From Candidatus Woesearchaeota archaeon (GTDB lineage Archaea; Nanobdellota; Nanobdellia; Woesearchaeales; UBA10216), in assembly GCA_002688315.1 (NCBI GenBank), contig NZCN01000012.1, positions 1-57,829 of the forward strand: a stretch of 57,829 bases of DNA, in the 5' to 3' direction. A program made the translations under genes and the position numbers. The notes beneath the pieces were generated by a model. That model was not told the origin of the DNA. It worked only from the letters and a program-made list of their open reading frames with translations, and did not search any database. Every line of letters starts with the position of its first letter. Position 1 is the first letter of the stretch. Positions 20,955-30,566 of this stretch are shown here, piece after piece.

Positions 20955-21315
20955 TAAATATTTCTTTGATACTTATGCGTTGATAGAAATTTATGAAGGC
21001 AATGAAGTATATGCAAAATATGCTGGCGTTGATTTCTTTTTAACAGAACTTAATCTTTTTGAATTTCACTATTATCTTTTAAGAAAAGTTATTGCGAATA
21101 ATGCAGATACGGACGCACAGCAACTATTGAGGCACTTGGCTGATTTCAATTTTGAATTAGTTAAACAAGCAAGTAAATTCCGACTCAAAAATAAGAAAAA
21201 AGATCTGTCAATGACAGACTGTATTGGCTACATTTATGCTTGCGAAAACAACCTTGTGTTCCTTACTGGAGATAAAGAATTTAAAGGCATGCCTAATGTG
21301 GAGTTTGTAAAATAA
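20923..21315 (+). CDS. PIN-domain (VapC-like) toxin
   Basis: 'YFFDTYALIEIYEGN' ... 'SMTDCIGYIYACENNLVFLTGDKEFKG'; overlaps antitoxin; ATG at 20923 chosen over 20872. Confidence 0.8.
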   Translation: MNSEEHFTKTNKYFFDTYALIEIYEGNEVYAKYAGVDFFLTELNLFEFHYYLLRKVIANNADTDAQQLLRHLADFNFELVKQASKFRLKNKKKDLSMTDCIGYIYACENNLVFLTGDKEFKGMPNVEFVK

Positions 21316-21316
21316 C

Positions 21317-21667
21317 TCACTTTTTCTTCATAATAGAATTTACGGTTTCCACGATTTTTTTCATGTTATCGTTGGTTACGCTTATTACGTATCCCTGAAG
21401 AACCATTTTTAGCTCTTCCAATGTTTTTGGAAGAATTTCTACAATTTTGAAAATAAATTCGTCTTTCATTCTTGGAACATCCAGTTTTCTTATTGCTTCA
21501 ATGAGCTCTTTTTCTTTAGCTCCAGACAATAAAGGTATGGCGTTTATGTAGTCTTCCATTTTTGTTACTCTTACGCTAGGCTCTTTTTCTCGTTTCTTAA
21601 TGCGTTCTATTTCCGACTTAAGCTCAGTCATAGAAATTGGTGTTTGGCTAATTGTTTTTGGTTCCAT
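21317..21667 (-). CDS. rpoF: DNA-directed RNA polymerase subunit F (Rpb4)
   Basis: Rpb4-like sequence; directly follows and overlaps L21e, a common archaeal arrangement. Confidence 0.8.
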   Translation of the reverse strand: MEPKTISQTPISMTELKSEIERIKKREKEPSVRVTKMEDYINAIPLLSGAKEKELIEAIRKLDVPRMKDEFIFKIVEILPKTLEELKMVLQGYVISVTNDNMKKIVETVNSIMKKK

Positions 21668-21959
21668 TTTTTACCTTTGCTAAATGAACAGGATTTACAA
21701 TGACTTTTTTTAACTTATTTTTATCTTTTACGTTAACTTCATAAGATTTACCTCTAATTCTAACAATTTGACCGCTTTTTCCGTGAAATCTTTGGTGATA
21801 CATCCCTTTTTGAATGCTTGGGGAAGCTTTGAAAACTACTCGGTCTCCTTCTTTCAGTTTCTGGAAAAACTTTCCAATGTTTAGCTTTCCCTTTAACTTT
21901 TTAGGAACTTTAAGAATGTTCCTTGTTTTAGTCCTTGCAGTGCCTGTATTTTTTGTCAT
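21648..21959 (-). CDS. rpl21e: 50S ribosomal protein L21e
   Basis: 'GDRVVFKASPSIQKGMYHQRFHGKSGQIVRIRGKSYEV'. Confidence 0.9.
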   Translation of the reverse strand: MTKNTGTARTKTRNILKVPKKLKGKLNIGKFFQKLKEGDRVVFKASPSIQKGMYHQRFHGKSGQIVRIRGKSYEVNVKDKNKLKKVIVNPVHLAKVKNGTKNN

Positions 21960-22018
21960 GAATGTGAATGAAGGCAGAGGGTATTATAAAAAGCTTGCTA
22001 TCTTATGATGATTTGGAG

Positions 22019-22552
22019 CTAACGCCTTCTTTTCCTAGAAATTTTTGTTCTTTTTTTGTGTTTTGCCTTTCGAACAGCTTTTTTTGCTTTACGTTTAGCA
22101 GTTTTTCTCTTTTTAGAAGCTTTCTTCACTTTTCTTTTTTTCTGGGTTCTTTTCGCTTTCTTTTTTGTTTTACTCTTTTTTGCTCTTTTCTTTTCTAATA
22201 ATGTTCTGTGAAGTTTAACAATCCTTTTTATTGAAGATACTCTTTCATTAATCTTCCTTATAAGAGTTTCTTTTGTTTTAACTCGGGCTATCTCGCGGGC
22301 AAGTTCCTTATCTTTAATAACTTCTCTTATCCAGACTTCAAAGTCGTTTTTGTCCCGATTTACGTGATATCTGAAGATGTCATCATTGACTTTTTCCAGA
22401 GATAAAGCAAGTTCAGAAAGGCTTTTTAGGTTTTCATTTGTGCAAAGCCAGAACATATCTGTGTTAGGTACCTTTCTTAATATTCGCCTTGCTTCAGCAT
22501 ACTGAACTGTCCTTTTCATCTTGGATATTGATTCCCAAGACGGAAAAACCAC
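22019..22552 (-). CDS. Hypothetical protein with Lys/Arg-rich histone-H1-like C-terminal tail
   Basis: N-terminal globular part 'VPNTDMFWLCTNENLKSLSELA', then ~60 aa almost only K/R/A/T/S. Confidence 0.65.
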   Translation of the reverse strand: MVFPSWESISKMKRTVQYAEARRILRKVPNTDMFWLCTNENLKSLSELALSLEKVNDDIFRYHVNRDKNDFEVWIREVIKDKELAREIARVKTKETLIRKINERVSSIKRIVKLHRTLLEKKRAKKSKTKKKAKRTQKKRKVKKASKKRKTAKRKAKKAVRKAKHKKRTKISRKRRR

Positions 22553-22630
22553 TGCAAATATATATATCTTTCTTTCTTACTGGTTAATAGTAGCATACCT
22601 TTTTAAATACTTATCACTGGACTGTTTATT

Positions 22631-22756
22631 ATGGATATTAAATCTTTCTTTATAATTGACTTTAAAGACCTTACTAACTGGATAGCTTTGCTGCTTGCAA
22701 TTCCTTTGCTTTGGTGGGGTATTTCTACTATAATAAGCATTGCAAGAGGCAATTAA
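22631..22756 (+). CDS. Small single-TM protein (41 aa)
   Basis: MDIKSFFIIDFKDLTNWIALLLAIPLLWWGISTIISIARGN; not in ORF track. Confidence 0.4.
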   Translation: MDIKSFFIIDFKDLTNWIALLLAIPLLWWGISTIISIARGN

Positions 22757-22844
22757 CTGCTTCTTTGAGAACTTTTGATATATAGAGTATATGCTGTAGT
22801 ATTTGATTTAAAATCTATATAAAAAGACTTATATATCTTGTTTG

Positions 22845-23009
22845 ATGAATATGAATTTAATGGTTCTCAATTTTGTGAGTGCAGGGCTTGAAAGCTATTT
22901 GCAAAGGTGCAATAATTGCAAATCTGTTCTTAGCTATGGCAGTAACACTAAATTTGATAAGAAACTGCTCTCCCACATCTGCACAGGCTGCGGGGAAGTT
23001 CTGAGATAA
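22845..23009 (+). CDS. Small zinc-ribbon-like protein (54 aa)
   Basis: MNMNLMVLNFVSAGLESYLQRCNNCKSVLSYGSNTKFDKKLLSHICTGCGEVLR; paired CxxC motifs; not in ORF track. Confidence 0.45.
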   Translation: MNMNLMVLNFVSAGLESYLQRCNNCKSVLSYGSNTKFDKKLLSHICTGCGEVLR

Positions 23010-23056
23010 ATCCTTACATCACAAACTATATAAATCGCTTTTAACTGCTTCTTCTC

Positions 23057-26000
23057 ATGCCAGATTTTCCAAGAACTTATGATTTTAAGAGAATAGAAGC
23101 AGATGTTAGTGCTTTCTGGGATAAGGAAAAGATAGCAGAGAATACAATAAAGCTTGATACAAGCAAAAAGCTTTATTCTTTTCTGGAAGGGCCGCCTACT
23201 GCAAATGCTCCTCCAGGACTGCATCACGTCCAAAGCAGATTCTTCAAAGATTTGGTTTGCCGCTTTAACTATATGAAAGGCTTTTCTGTTCCAAGAAAAG
23301 GCGGATGGGACTGTCATGGATTGCCTGTTGAAGTGCAGGTTGAAAAAAAGCTTGGATTAACAACAAAGAAACAAGTTCTTGATTATGGCATTGGAAAATT
23401 CAATGAATTGTGCAGAAAAGATGTTTTTACTTTTATTAAAGACTGGGATAACTTAACTAAGCGAATGGCTTTTTGGATTGACCTGGAAAACCCTTATGTT
23501 ACTCTAACTAATGAGTACATTGAAAGTGTTTGGTGGAGTTTGAAAGAGCTTTACAGCAAAAAACTTCTGTATGAAGATCATAAAGTAGTCCCTTACTGTC
23601 CTAGATGCGAGACTCCTTTAAGCAGCCACGAAGTTGCTTTGGGGTATAATGATGTTACAGAAGACAGTATTACTACTAAGTTCAAGCTTAAAGATGAAGA
23701 CCGGTATCTTCTTGCATGGACAACTACTCCGTGGACAACTCCAAGCAACATAGGATTAGCAGTGGGTAAAGACATTGTTTATGCAGTTGTTGAGGAAAAT
23801 GGAGTGCAGTATATAGTTGCAAAAGATGCTGTCAGCAGATATTTTGAAAATCCTGTGATAATAGAAGAATTTACAGGCGATACTTTAGTGGGAAAAGAGT
23901 ACTTGCCGTTGTTTGATTATTTTGTTGGGAAGCTTGATAAGCCAGCATGGAAAATAATTTCAGCATCATATGTAAACACTGAGGAAGGTACTGGCATAGT
24001 GCACCAAGCCCCTGCTTTTGGAGAAGAAGATTATGAAACTATAAAAAAAGCAGGAATGGCTTTTGTCCAGCCAGTTGATGTAAGCGGCAAATTCACTAAA
24101 GAAGTTTCTGATTTTGAAGGGCAATTTGTTAAAGATGCAGATGCTGCAATTATTGAGCGAATTGAAAAAGATAACAACCTTTTTCGCAAGGAAAAATATA
24201 CGCATAGCTATCCATTTTGTTGGCGTTGCGATACCCCTCTCTTGTATTATGCTTTGAAATCATGGTTTGTTAAAGTAAGCGCATACAAAAACAAGCTTTT
24301 GGAAAACAACCAAAAAATAAATTGGTATCCAGACCATATTAAGGAAGGAAGGTTTGGTGACTGGCTTAACAATGTAAAAGACTGGGCTTTGAGCAGAAAC
24401 AAGTTCTGGGGAACTCCTTTGCCTATCTGGGCATGTAAAATCTGTGGTGCAGAAACTGCTATAGGAAGCATGGAAGAGCTGGAAGCTGCTTCTGATAAAG
24501 AACTGGAAAATGTGGACTTGCATAAGCCATACGTTGATGAAATAAAACTGGACTGCAGTTGCGGCAAAAAAATGGAACGTGTCCCTTATGTTATAGACAC
24601 TTGGTATGATTCTGGCTCTGCAACATTTGCGCAATTGCATTACCCATTTGAAAATAAAGACTTGTTTGAGAAGCTATTTCCATACTCTTTTATTACTGAA
24701 GGCGTTGACCAGACCAGAGGCTGGTTTTACACAATGCATGTTCTTGGAACCTTGCTTTTTGATTCAATAGCATACAAGTCTGTTGTTGTTAGCGGCCTTA
24801 TTGTTGATGAAACAGGCGCAAAAATGAGCAAAAGCAAAGGAAATATCCTTAACCCTTTTGAAGTGTTTGATACAATTGGAGTAGATGCAGTTAGGCTTCA
24901 ATTTTGCAGCTCTTCTGCTGATAATACAAAACGCTTTGGCTACGACCTTGTAAAAGAAAATGTGATGCCTTTCATCACAACCTTTTGGAATGTCTGCGTT
25001 TTTGCTAATGAAATGTTTGCTTATAAAAGCGATGATGTTTCCAAGCTTAAAATAGAAGACCAATGGATTATTTCAAGAACAAACTCCCTGGTTAAAACAT
25101 TTTCTTCAGAATTTGCTGCAAATAACTTTCACAGATGTTTTGAAGAAATAAAACTATTTGTACTGGAGGATTTTTCTAGATGGTATGTTCGTTTGGTTAG
25201 AGGAAGAAATGACGATGCAGTTAGCGATACATTAAATTACGTAATTCTTACCGTAACAAAATTACTTGCTCCTTTTGCACCATACTTATCTGAATTTGTA
25301 TATGTTAATCTTGTTAAGGATGAAGAAAAAAGCGTTCATCTGGAAAAATGGCCTGAAGTTGAAAAAATTGACGCAGAGCTTGAGAGTAAAATGGAAGTTG
25401 CTAGAAACATAGCTCAATCAGTACTTTCTTTGAGAGAAAAAATATCCAGAGGTATTAGATGGCCTATAAAAGAAGCTGTTGTTGTAAGCAAAGATGAAAA
25501 TGTTGCTGGTGTTATTGATGAATTTTCTGGTCTTATATCAAGTCAAACTAATGTTAAAAAAATAACTGTGCAGTCAGAATTTAAAGAGGCTAAAGTGCGC
25601 TTAAAACCTGACTATTCAAAGCTTGGGCCTCTTTACGGAGAGGCAACACCCGCAATAATCGCTCATATTTCTATGAAAAGCCAGGACGCTATTCTTGAAA
25701 AAGTCAACAAAGGAGAAAGTTTTGAAATGGAACTTGATGGAAAAAAATACAAGCTGGAAAAAGAACATTTCATATTCACCACAGAACTTCCTGAAAAGTA
25801 TGATTTTGCAAGTTTTAGCCAGGGCGCAGTCTATGTTGACAAAGAGCTAACTCCTGAAATGGAAACAGAAGGATTTGCAAGAGAACTTATGAGATTAATT
25901 CAGCAATCCAGAAAAGAAAAAGGATTGAATAAAACAGATGTTATAGACATGTATGTGAAAATAGATCCAGAAACAACAACTAAGCTGCAGCCTTTTAGAG

Positions 26001-26131
26001 AGCAAATAAAAGAAAAAGTAGGCGCAAAAGAGTTTGTGATTGATAATGCGCCTCAGCAAAGTGCTGATTACGAGCTTGTAAAAGTGCACACAATCAAGGG
26101 CGTTAAAATAGAAGTTTTCTTTGTTAAATGA
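23057..26131 (+). CDS. ileS: Isoleucyl-tRNA synthetase
   Basis: 'EGPPTANAPPGLHHVQSRFFKDL', 'PRKGGWDCHGLPVEVQVEKKLGL', 'GAKMSKSKGNILNPFEVFDTIGVDAVR'. Confidence 0.95.
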   Translation: MPDFPRTYDFKRIEADVSAFWDKEKIAENTIKLDTSKKLYSFLEGPPTANAPPGLHHVQSRFFKDLVCRFNYMKGFSVPRKGGWDCHGLPVEVQVEKKLGLTTKKQVLDYGIGKFNELCRKDVFTFIKDWDNLTKRMAFWIDLENPYVTLTNEYIESVWWSLKELYSKKLLYEDHKVVPYCPRCETPLSSHEVALGYNDVTEDSITTKFKLKDEDRYLLAWTTTPWTTPSNIGLAVGKDIVYAVVEENGVQYIVAKDAVSRYFENPVIIEEFTGDTLVGKEYLPLFDYFVGKLDKPAWKIISASYVNTEEGTGIVHQAPAFGEEDYETIKKAGMAFVQPVDVSGKFTKEVSDFEGQFVKDADAAIIERIEKDNNLFRKEKYTHSYPFCWRCDTPLLYYALKSWFVKVSAYKNKLLENNQKINWYPDHIKEGRFGDWLNNVKDWALSRNKFWGTPLPIWACKICGAETAIGSMEELEAASDKELENVDLHKPYVDEIKLDCSCGKKMERVPYVIDTWYDSGSATFAQLHYPFENKDLFEKLFPYSFITEGVDQTRGWFYTMHVLGTLLFDSIAYKSVVVSGLIVDETGAKMSKSKGNILNPFEVFDTIGVDAVRLQFCSSSADNTKRFGYDLVKENVMPFITTFWNVCVFANEMFAYKSDDVSKLKIEDQWIISRTNSLVKTFSSEFAANNFHRCFEEIKLFVLEDFSRWYVRLVRGRNDDAVSDTLNYVILTVTKLLAPFAPYLSEFVYVNLVKDEEKSVHLEKWPEVEKIDAELESKMEVARNIAQSVLSLREKISRGIRWPIKEAVVVSKDENVAGVIDEFSGLISSQTNVKKITVQSEFKEAKVRLKPDYSKLGPLYGEATPAIIAHISMKSQDAILEKVNKGESFEMELDGKKYKLEKEHFIFTTELPEKYDFASFSQGAVYVDKELTPEMETEGFARELMRLIQQSRKEKGLNKTDVIDMYVKIDPETTTKLQPFREQIKEKVGAKEFVIDNAPQQSADYELVKVHTIKGVKIEVFFVK

Positions 26132-26134
26132 ATT

Positions 26135-27079
26135 TTATTTCCTAGAAACAGTATAAATATGCGTTGTATAAATCTTTGATGGTTTGAATTTTTCCTTGAA
26201 CTGAAGCAGCGGTTTTGGGCTTCCTCCGAAATCAACTTCTTTGTAACCTGCTTTCTTCAACATAACCAAATCGCTCCAGTTAACGTATTCACCAATGTAT
26301 TCTATGGTGTAATCGTAGATTCCTATGCCTGAATAATAAGCGCCAGTTTTGTTAGGAACTTCCCAGCCAGCAGTTATACTTGCTGCTTTGTCATTTATCA
26401 TTACTGTTTTTGCAAATTTGCATCCTGTGAATTCCATATCAATTAGTTTAATGTATTGGTCAGCGTCAGTAAAATTAGAATCTTTTCTGTTAATGCCAAA
26501 GCCGGTCAATTTCCTTTGTTCTTTCCATTTATTAACAACTTTTTTGAGTTCGTCCTTATCTACTCTTACAGAATCAACAATTTTGACTTTGTGCTTTTTC
26601 GTTATGTTGTTTGTCATGTATCTTAATTTTTTCCAGTCACCACCCTTTAACTCATCGCCATTCCATGTATTCAAATCATAGATTGGCCAGTAAAGGGTGC
26701 AGCTAGGAGCATGAACTTTGTACGATTTGCTGATTAACTCATCAACTGTCTTTTTTTCTTCCTTTTCGAATTCAGCAACAAACTTATCGAATAGTTTCTT
26801 TTGAGTAAGATAATCAAGAACTTCCTTAAACAACTCAGCCTGTTCTTTTTTTGGAGCTATTGGCTGGCCAATCATTATCCAATACTTGGATTCTTTATCC
26901 AGAGTTGTTAGAATACCGTATTTCCCTGCACGTATATAAACGCACTGATCCCCCTTAGGATCATCAGCCTGATGAGAAATAAAATAGCCGTAATTTTGCT
27001 CTGGGTCGCTTCCATAAAGTTTTATTGTTTCTTCAATAAGCTTTCGATTGCCTTCAACATCGTTTATAATCTCAATCAC
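26135..27079 (-). CDS. DUF2156/phosphatidylglycerol lysyltransferase C-terminal-like (GNAT-fold) protein
   Basis: 'YGILTTLDKESKYWIMIGQPIAPKKEQAELFKEVLDY' and aminoacyltransferase-like tail; tandem with next ORF. Confidence 0.55.
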   Translation of the reverse strand: MIEIINDVEGNRKLIEETIKLYGSDPEQNYGYFISHQADDPKGDQCVYIRAGKYGILTTLDKESKYWIMIGQPIAPKKEQAELFKEVLDYLTQKKLFDKFVAEFEKEEKKTVDELISKSYKVHAPSCTLYWPIYDLNTWNGDELKGGDWKKLRYMTNNITKKHKVKIVDSVRVDKDELKKVVNKWKEQRKLTGFGINRKDSNFTDADQYIKLIDMEFTGCKFAKTVMINDKAASITAGWEVPNKTGAYYSGIGIYDYTIEYIGEYVNWSDLVMLKKAGYKEVDFGGSPKPLLQFKEKFKPSKIYTTHIYTVSRK

Positions 27080-27974
27080 TAGGCACCAACATGTAACTTT
27101 TTTTAATCATATGAGGTTTGTAAGACTGTTTTGAATTTGCTAAGTAATCAACATCCCAATCTTCCATATCATTAACTAACTCACAATCATTAAAAAACTT
27201 CTTGAGAAACTCACTATAAATAAATTGCGAAAGTCCTTTTATTTTAAGATTGGTTTTGCTGAAAAACATAATGCAAAGTATTTCATTGGTTTTTTCTCCG
27301 AAAATAAACCCTTCAACTTTATCATCTATCAGAACAACAATTCCTTTTATTCCAAACGTTTCTGCATATTCCAGTACTTTTTTGTTAGCATCAACATCTG
27401 ATTCAAATTTTTCTTTATCTTCAGCTGAAATATTTTTTTGCTTTTTCCATCTCTGCAGTAAATCAATGCAGCTTTCTTTATGTTTGTTTGCAGAAAATTC
27501 TTCAATCTTAAACTTATAATTTTTCATGAAGAAGTTTTTTTTATTTCTTTTATCTTTGTATTTTTCTCCTCTTAGTTCAATGATGTCTTTTACTTTGTAA
27601 ATATAATCCTGGTTTTGTTCTTTTAATTCAAAACCTTCAAGGGAATCATAAATTTCTCTTAACTCTTCAGGAATATACATCACTGCAGACTTTTTGCTGA
27701 TTTTATTGTTTACATTGTAATTTTCACACAGGCTAAAGCATTTTCTTAACGTATCTTTTAGCTTGTTGCCTGGCAGAACAGGACCCCAAATGTAGCGGTT
27801 TCCTTCAAAAGTCAGAAATAAACAAAGATTTTCATTTATTTCAGCCCATTCAATATCTTTATAGCAAAAATCCCACAGATAAATCCAATTAAAGCTATGC
27901 TCTCCCAAAGGAAACTCCAACAAAGCATAAACCTTGTCAAATCTTTCTTTATCTTCTAATGAAAATTGTTTCAT
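27072..27974 (-). CDS. DUF2156-like protein
   Basis: 'PLGEHSFNWIYLWDFCYKDIEW' ... 'FIFGEKTNEILCIMFFSKTNLKIKGLSQFIYSEFLKKFF'. Confidence 0.65.
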   Translation of the reverse strand: MKQFSLEDKERFDKVYALLEFPLGEHSFNWIYLWDFCYKDIEWAEINENLCLFLTFEGNRYIWGPVLPGNKLKDTLRKCFSLCENYNVNNKISKKSAVMYIPEELREIYDSLEGFELKEQNQDYIYKVKDIIELRGEKYKDKRNKKNFFMKNYKFKIEEFSANKHKESCIDLLQRWKKQKNISAEDKEKFESDVDANKKVLEYAETFGIKGIVVLIDDKVEGFIFGEKTNEILCIMFFSKTNLKIKGLSQFIYSEFLKKFFNDCELVNDMEDWDVDYLANSKQSYKPHMIKKSYMLVPSD

Positions 27975-28019
27975 AAGCTTTTAAATTACTGTTTTACCCC
28001 TTTTTTATAGTTTTACGTT

Positions 28020-28904
28020 TTACTTGCAATAGAACTCGCCTATTAATTTGTAAACTAATTTAGCAGCAGTAAAGTCAGGAGAGTGCATTCCTGGGATGGG
28101 CATGAATTCCATGACGTCAAATCCTACAACATTTTTTTCTTTTAGTTTTCTTAAAAACTTTAGCAATGTAAACCATTGAAAGCCTCCTGGAACTGGAGTT
28201 CCTACTGAAGGCATTATAGACGGGTCTAAAGCATCTAAATCAATTGTAAGGTAAACATTTTTACTTAGCTTGCTTATTGCGTCATCCATCCAGCTGTCAT
28301 CATTGCTGCTTAATGTTTCGTGCGCAAAATAAGTTGGTATGTTTTCTTTTTCAATAAACTTTGCCTGCTCTTCATCCAAGCTTCTAATGCCAGCTAAAAC
28401 AACAAGGCACATTTCATGCACTCGACGAGCAACACATCCATGATCCCACTTGCTGTCTCCATTCAAGTCAGCCATGTCTGCATGAGCATCAATATGCAAC
28501 ACACTTAAGTCGCTAAACTTTTCCTTAAAAGCTCTTACAGCTCCGCTAGTGAGAGAATGCTCGCCGCCAAGCATTACAAACTTTTTGTTATCTTCCAGTA
28601 ATTTTTTAGTTGCTTCATAAACCCTATCAATAGTTTTTTTTGCATCATCTAATATCTCGAGTTCATCCAGAGTGCATATTCCAATTTCAGAAAAATTCTT
28701 TTTAGCTTCCTCGTCGTAAAATTCTACAACGCGAGAAGCGTCAATTATTGCATGAGGTCCGTCTCTTGTTCCTGGCTTGTAAGAAGTTGTTCCGTCATAA
28801 GGAACAGGAAATATTACTACTTTTGATTTGTCATAGTCTGCCAGTTCGTGAGGCAAAGCTCCGAAATTAAACGGAAAATAAAAATGCGGGTTCTTTACAG
28901 CCAT
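28020..28904 (-). CDS. speB: Agmatinase/ureohydrolase
   Basis: 'PYDGTTSYKPGTRDGPHAI', 'GGEHSLTSGAVRAF', 'HIDAHADM', 'LTIDLDALDPSIMPSVGTPVPGG'. Confidence 0.93.
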   Translation of the reverse strand: MAVKNPHFYFPFNFGALPHELADYDKSKVVIFPVPYDGTTSYKPGTRDGPHAIIDASRVVEFYDEEAKKNFSEIGICTLDELEILDDAKKTIDRVYEATKKLLEDNKKFVMLGGEHSLTSGAVRAFKEKFSDLSVLHIDAHADMADLNGDSKWDHGCVARRVHEMCLVVLAGIRSLDEEQAKFIEKENIPTYFAHETLSSNDDSWMDDAISKLSKNVYLTIDLDALDPSIMPSVGTPVPGGFQWFTLLKFLRKLKEKNVVGFDVMEFMPIPGMHSPDFTAAKLVYKLIGEFYCK

Positions 28905-28945
28905 AAGAAAACGTGTTTTTAGCTAGTATTTAAAGTTTAAGAGAG

Positions 28946-29389
28946 TTAAGCTTCCTTTGCTTGGCTTCTTTCTCTGAATGCTATCTCTGCGGCTTTTTCA
29001 ACGCTTCTTGGGTAATGCTTTACAAATTCTCTTCCGCGCTTTAGGACGTTTGTTTCTACTTTTTTTGCGCCAAGCTTTTTCATTAGAATGTCTGCAGCAT
29101 ATTTTGTGTCAAATTCTTTGCATGAGAATATGTCAAAAGATACGTATCCGTTTTCCGGAAATGTGTGAATTGCCATGTGGCTTTCAACTAAAATCACAAA
29201 TCCGGTAACTCCTCCCTGATCAAATGAGTCTTGTCCTTGGGACGGAACATCTGTTACTTGTGGGTCTGAGAATATGTTCATGCCTAGCGCTTCTGGCATC
29301 TTTTTTAAGATATTTTTAACGAATTCTGCATCAGCTAATGTTTCTTTATCGCATCCGTAAAGGTCAAGTGTGAGATGGGGGCCGAACAT
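28946..29389 (-). CDS. speD: S-adenosylmethionine decarboxylase-family proenzyme (SpeD; substrate unproven)
   Basis: Pyruvoyl-processing motif 'VESHMAIHTFPENGYVSFDIFSC'. Confidence 0.88.
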   Translation of the reverse strand: MFGPHLTLDLYGCDKETLADAEFVKNILKKMPEALGMNIFSDPQVTDVPSQGQDSFDQGGVTGFVILVESHMAIHTFPENGYVSFDIFSCKEFDTKYAADILMKKLGAKKVETNVLKRGREFVKHYPRSVEKAAEIAFRERSQAKEA

Positions 29390-29566
29390 TTTAGTTTTAG
29401 CACGTTTTGTTTTTTATTACATTATTTTTTTTATTCAGAATCAGCATTTTTTTCTCTTTTTTTCCTTGAAAAAATTTATCTTGTGAATTCATAGCTTTTA
29501 GCTTTGATATTTGTGTTTTGAATTATGAAACTTCTCCTATTTAAACTTATCTGTTTTTTTATTTTT

Positions 29567-30532
29567 TCAAGAAAAAAATTCTTCCACTGAAGCAGTTAAC
29601 AATGGAAAAACAATTGATGCATCGCCATAAATTGTTACTGCTTTAGAATTTTCTTTTACTTTTCCCCACGATTTTGCTTCAGATGTTGTGGCTCCTGAGA
29701 GAGAGCCGTGATAAGGAGAAGAACTGTTTATGTAAACTGCATAATCCAAGCCTTTGAGTATGTTTGAGATTATAGTGTGGTGCTTTGCGATTCCACCGCC
29801 GAGAACTATTCCCAAAGTTTTTTCAGCAGCCATTCCTAATTCAATTATTTTTGAAAAATCTTTTACAACATCTATTTTAAAATCAGGATGCTTTTGCTGG
29901 AAAAAAGCAAGCTGCATTCCAAACGCACCGTCAGTGATTCCTGGACAGAAAATTGGAATTTTATTTTTGGCTGCCCAGTGAAGCACGGAATTATCACTAA
30001 CTCTTTTTCCTGCTTCTTCAAGTAATTCTGTTGTTGTCAGTTCTTTTTTTGAATTGTAAATATCTTCTATGATTTTTGTAGCAGTTTTTTCTAAATATTC
30101 GTAGCGATCATTAGGAACAAAAATATTCCCCATTCGATTTACTCCTTTTTTACCCAGTTCTTCGTCATTTGATTCAAAACTTCCCTGAAGATAAGGCATA
30201 GTGCTCCGAATAATGTCTTCGTCAATAGTGCCTGAAGTAGTTACTATCACATCAATTTTTTTTCTTTTGACTAAATCAATAAAAATACCTCTTAATCCAG
30301 AAGCAGCCATGTTTGAAGTAAAGCTTAGAAATGTAAACGCTTTATTTTTTTTTGCTTCAGAAAGAATCTCTGCAGCAATACCGATGTTCTGAGCTTGATA
30401 ACCAGAATCTTTGAATTGTCTTACAAGTTCAGCCACTTTCATTTTGTTATTTATTTCCAGGTCTTTTATTTCTTTAAACATACTGATTGTTGTTATTGAC
30501 TTGCTTAAAAAAGTTTCTTCAAAATTATGCAA
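29567..30532 (-). CDS. dhs: Deoxyhypusine synthase family protein
   Basis: 'FTSNMAASGLRGIFIDLVKRKKIDVIVTTSG', 'NRMGNIFVPNDRYEYLE', 'GGGIAKHHTIISNILKGLDYAVYIN', 'SWGKVKENSKAVTIYGDASIVFPLL'. Confidence 0.93.
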   Translation of the reverse strand: MHNFEETFLSKSITTISMFKEIKDLEINNKMKVAELVRQFKDSGYQAQNIGIAAEILSEAKKNKAFTFLSFTSNMAASGLRGIFIDLVKRKKIDVIVTTSGTIDEDIIRSTMPYLQGSFESNDEELGKKGVNRMGNIFVPNDRYEYLEKTATKIIEDIYNSKKELTTTELLEEAGKRVSDNSVLHWAAKNKIPIFCPGITDGAFGMQLAFFQQKHPDFKIDVVKDFSKIIELGMAAEKTLGIVLGGGIAKHHTIISNILKGLDYAVYINSSSPYHGSLSGATTSEAKSWGKVKENSKAVTIYGDASIVFPLLTASVEEFFS

Positions 30533-30566
30533 AAATATATAAACTAGATTATTAAAAGTTTTAATA

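Noticed and set aside
22061-22198. + strand Phe/Leu-rich ORF (21968-22198)
   Set aside because: Mirror of the Lys/Arg-rich tail of the antisense coding gene
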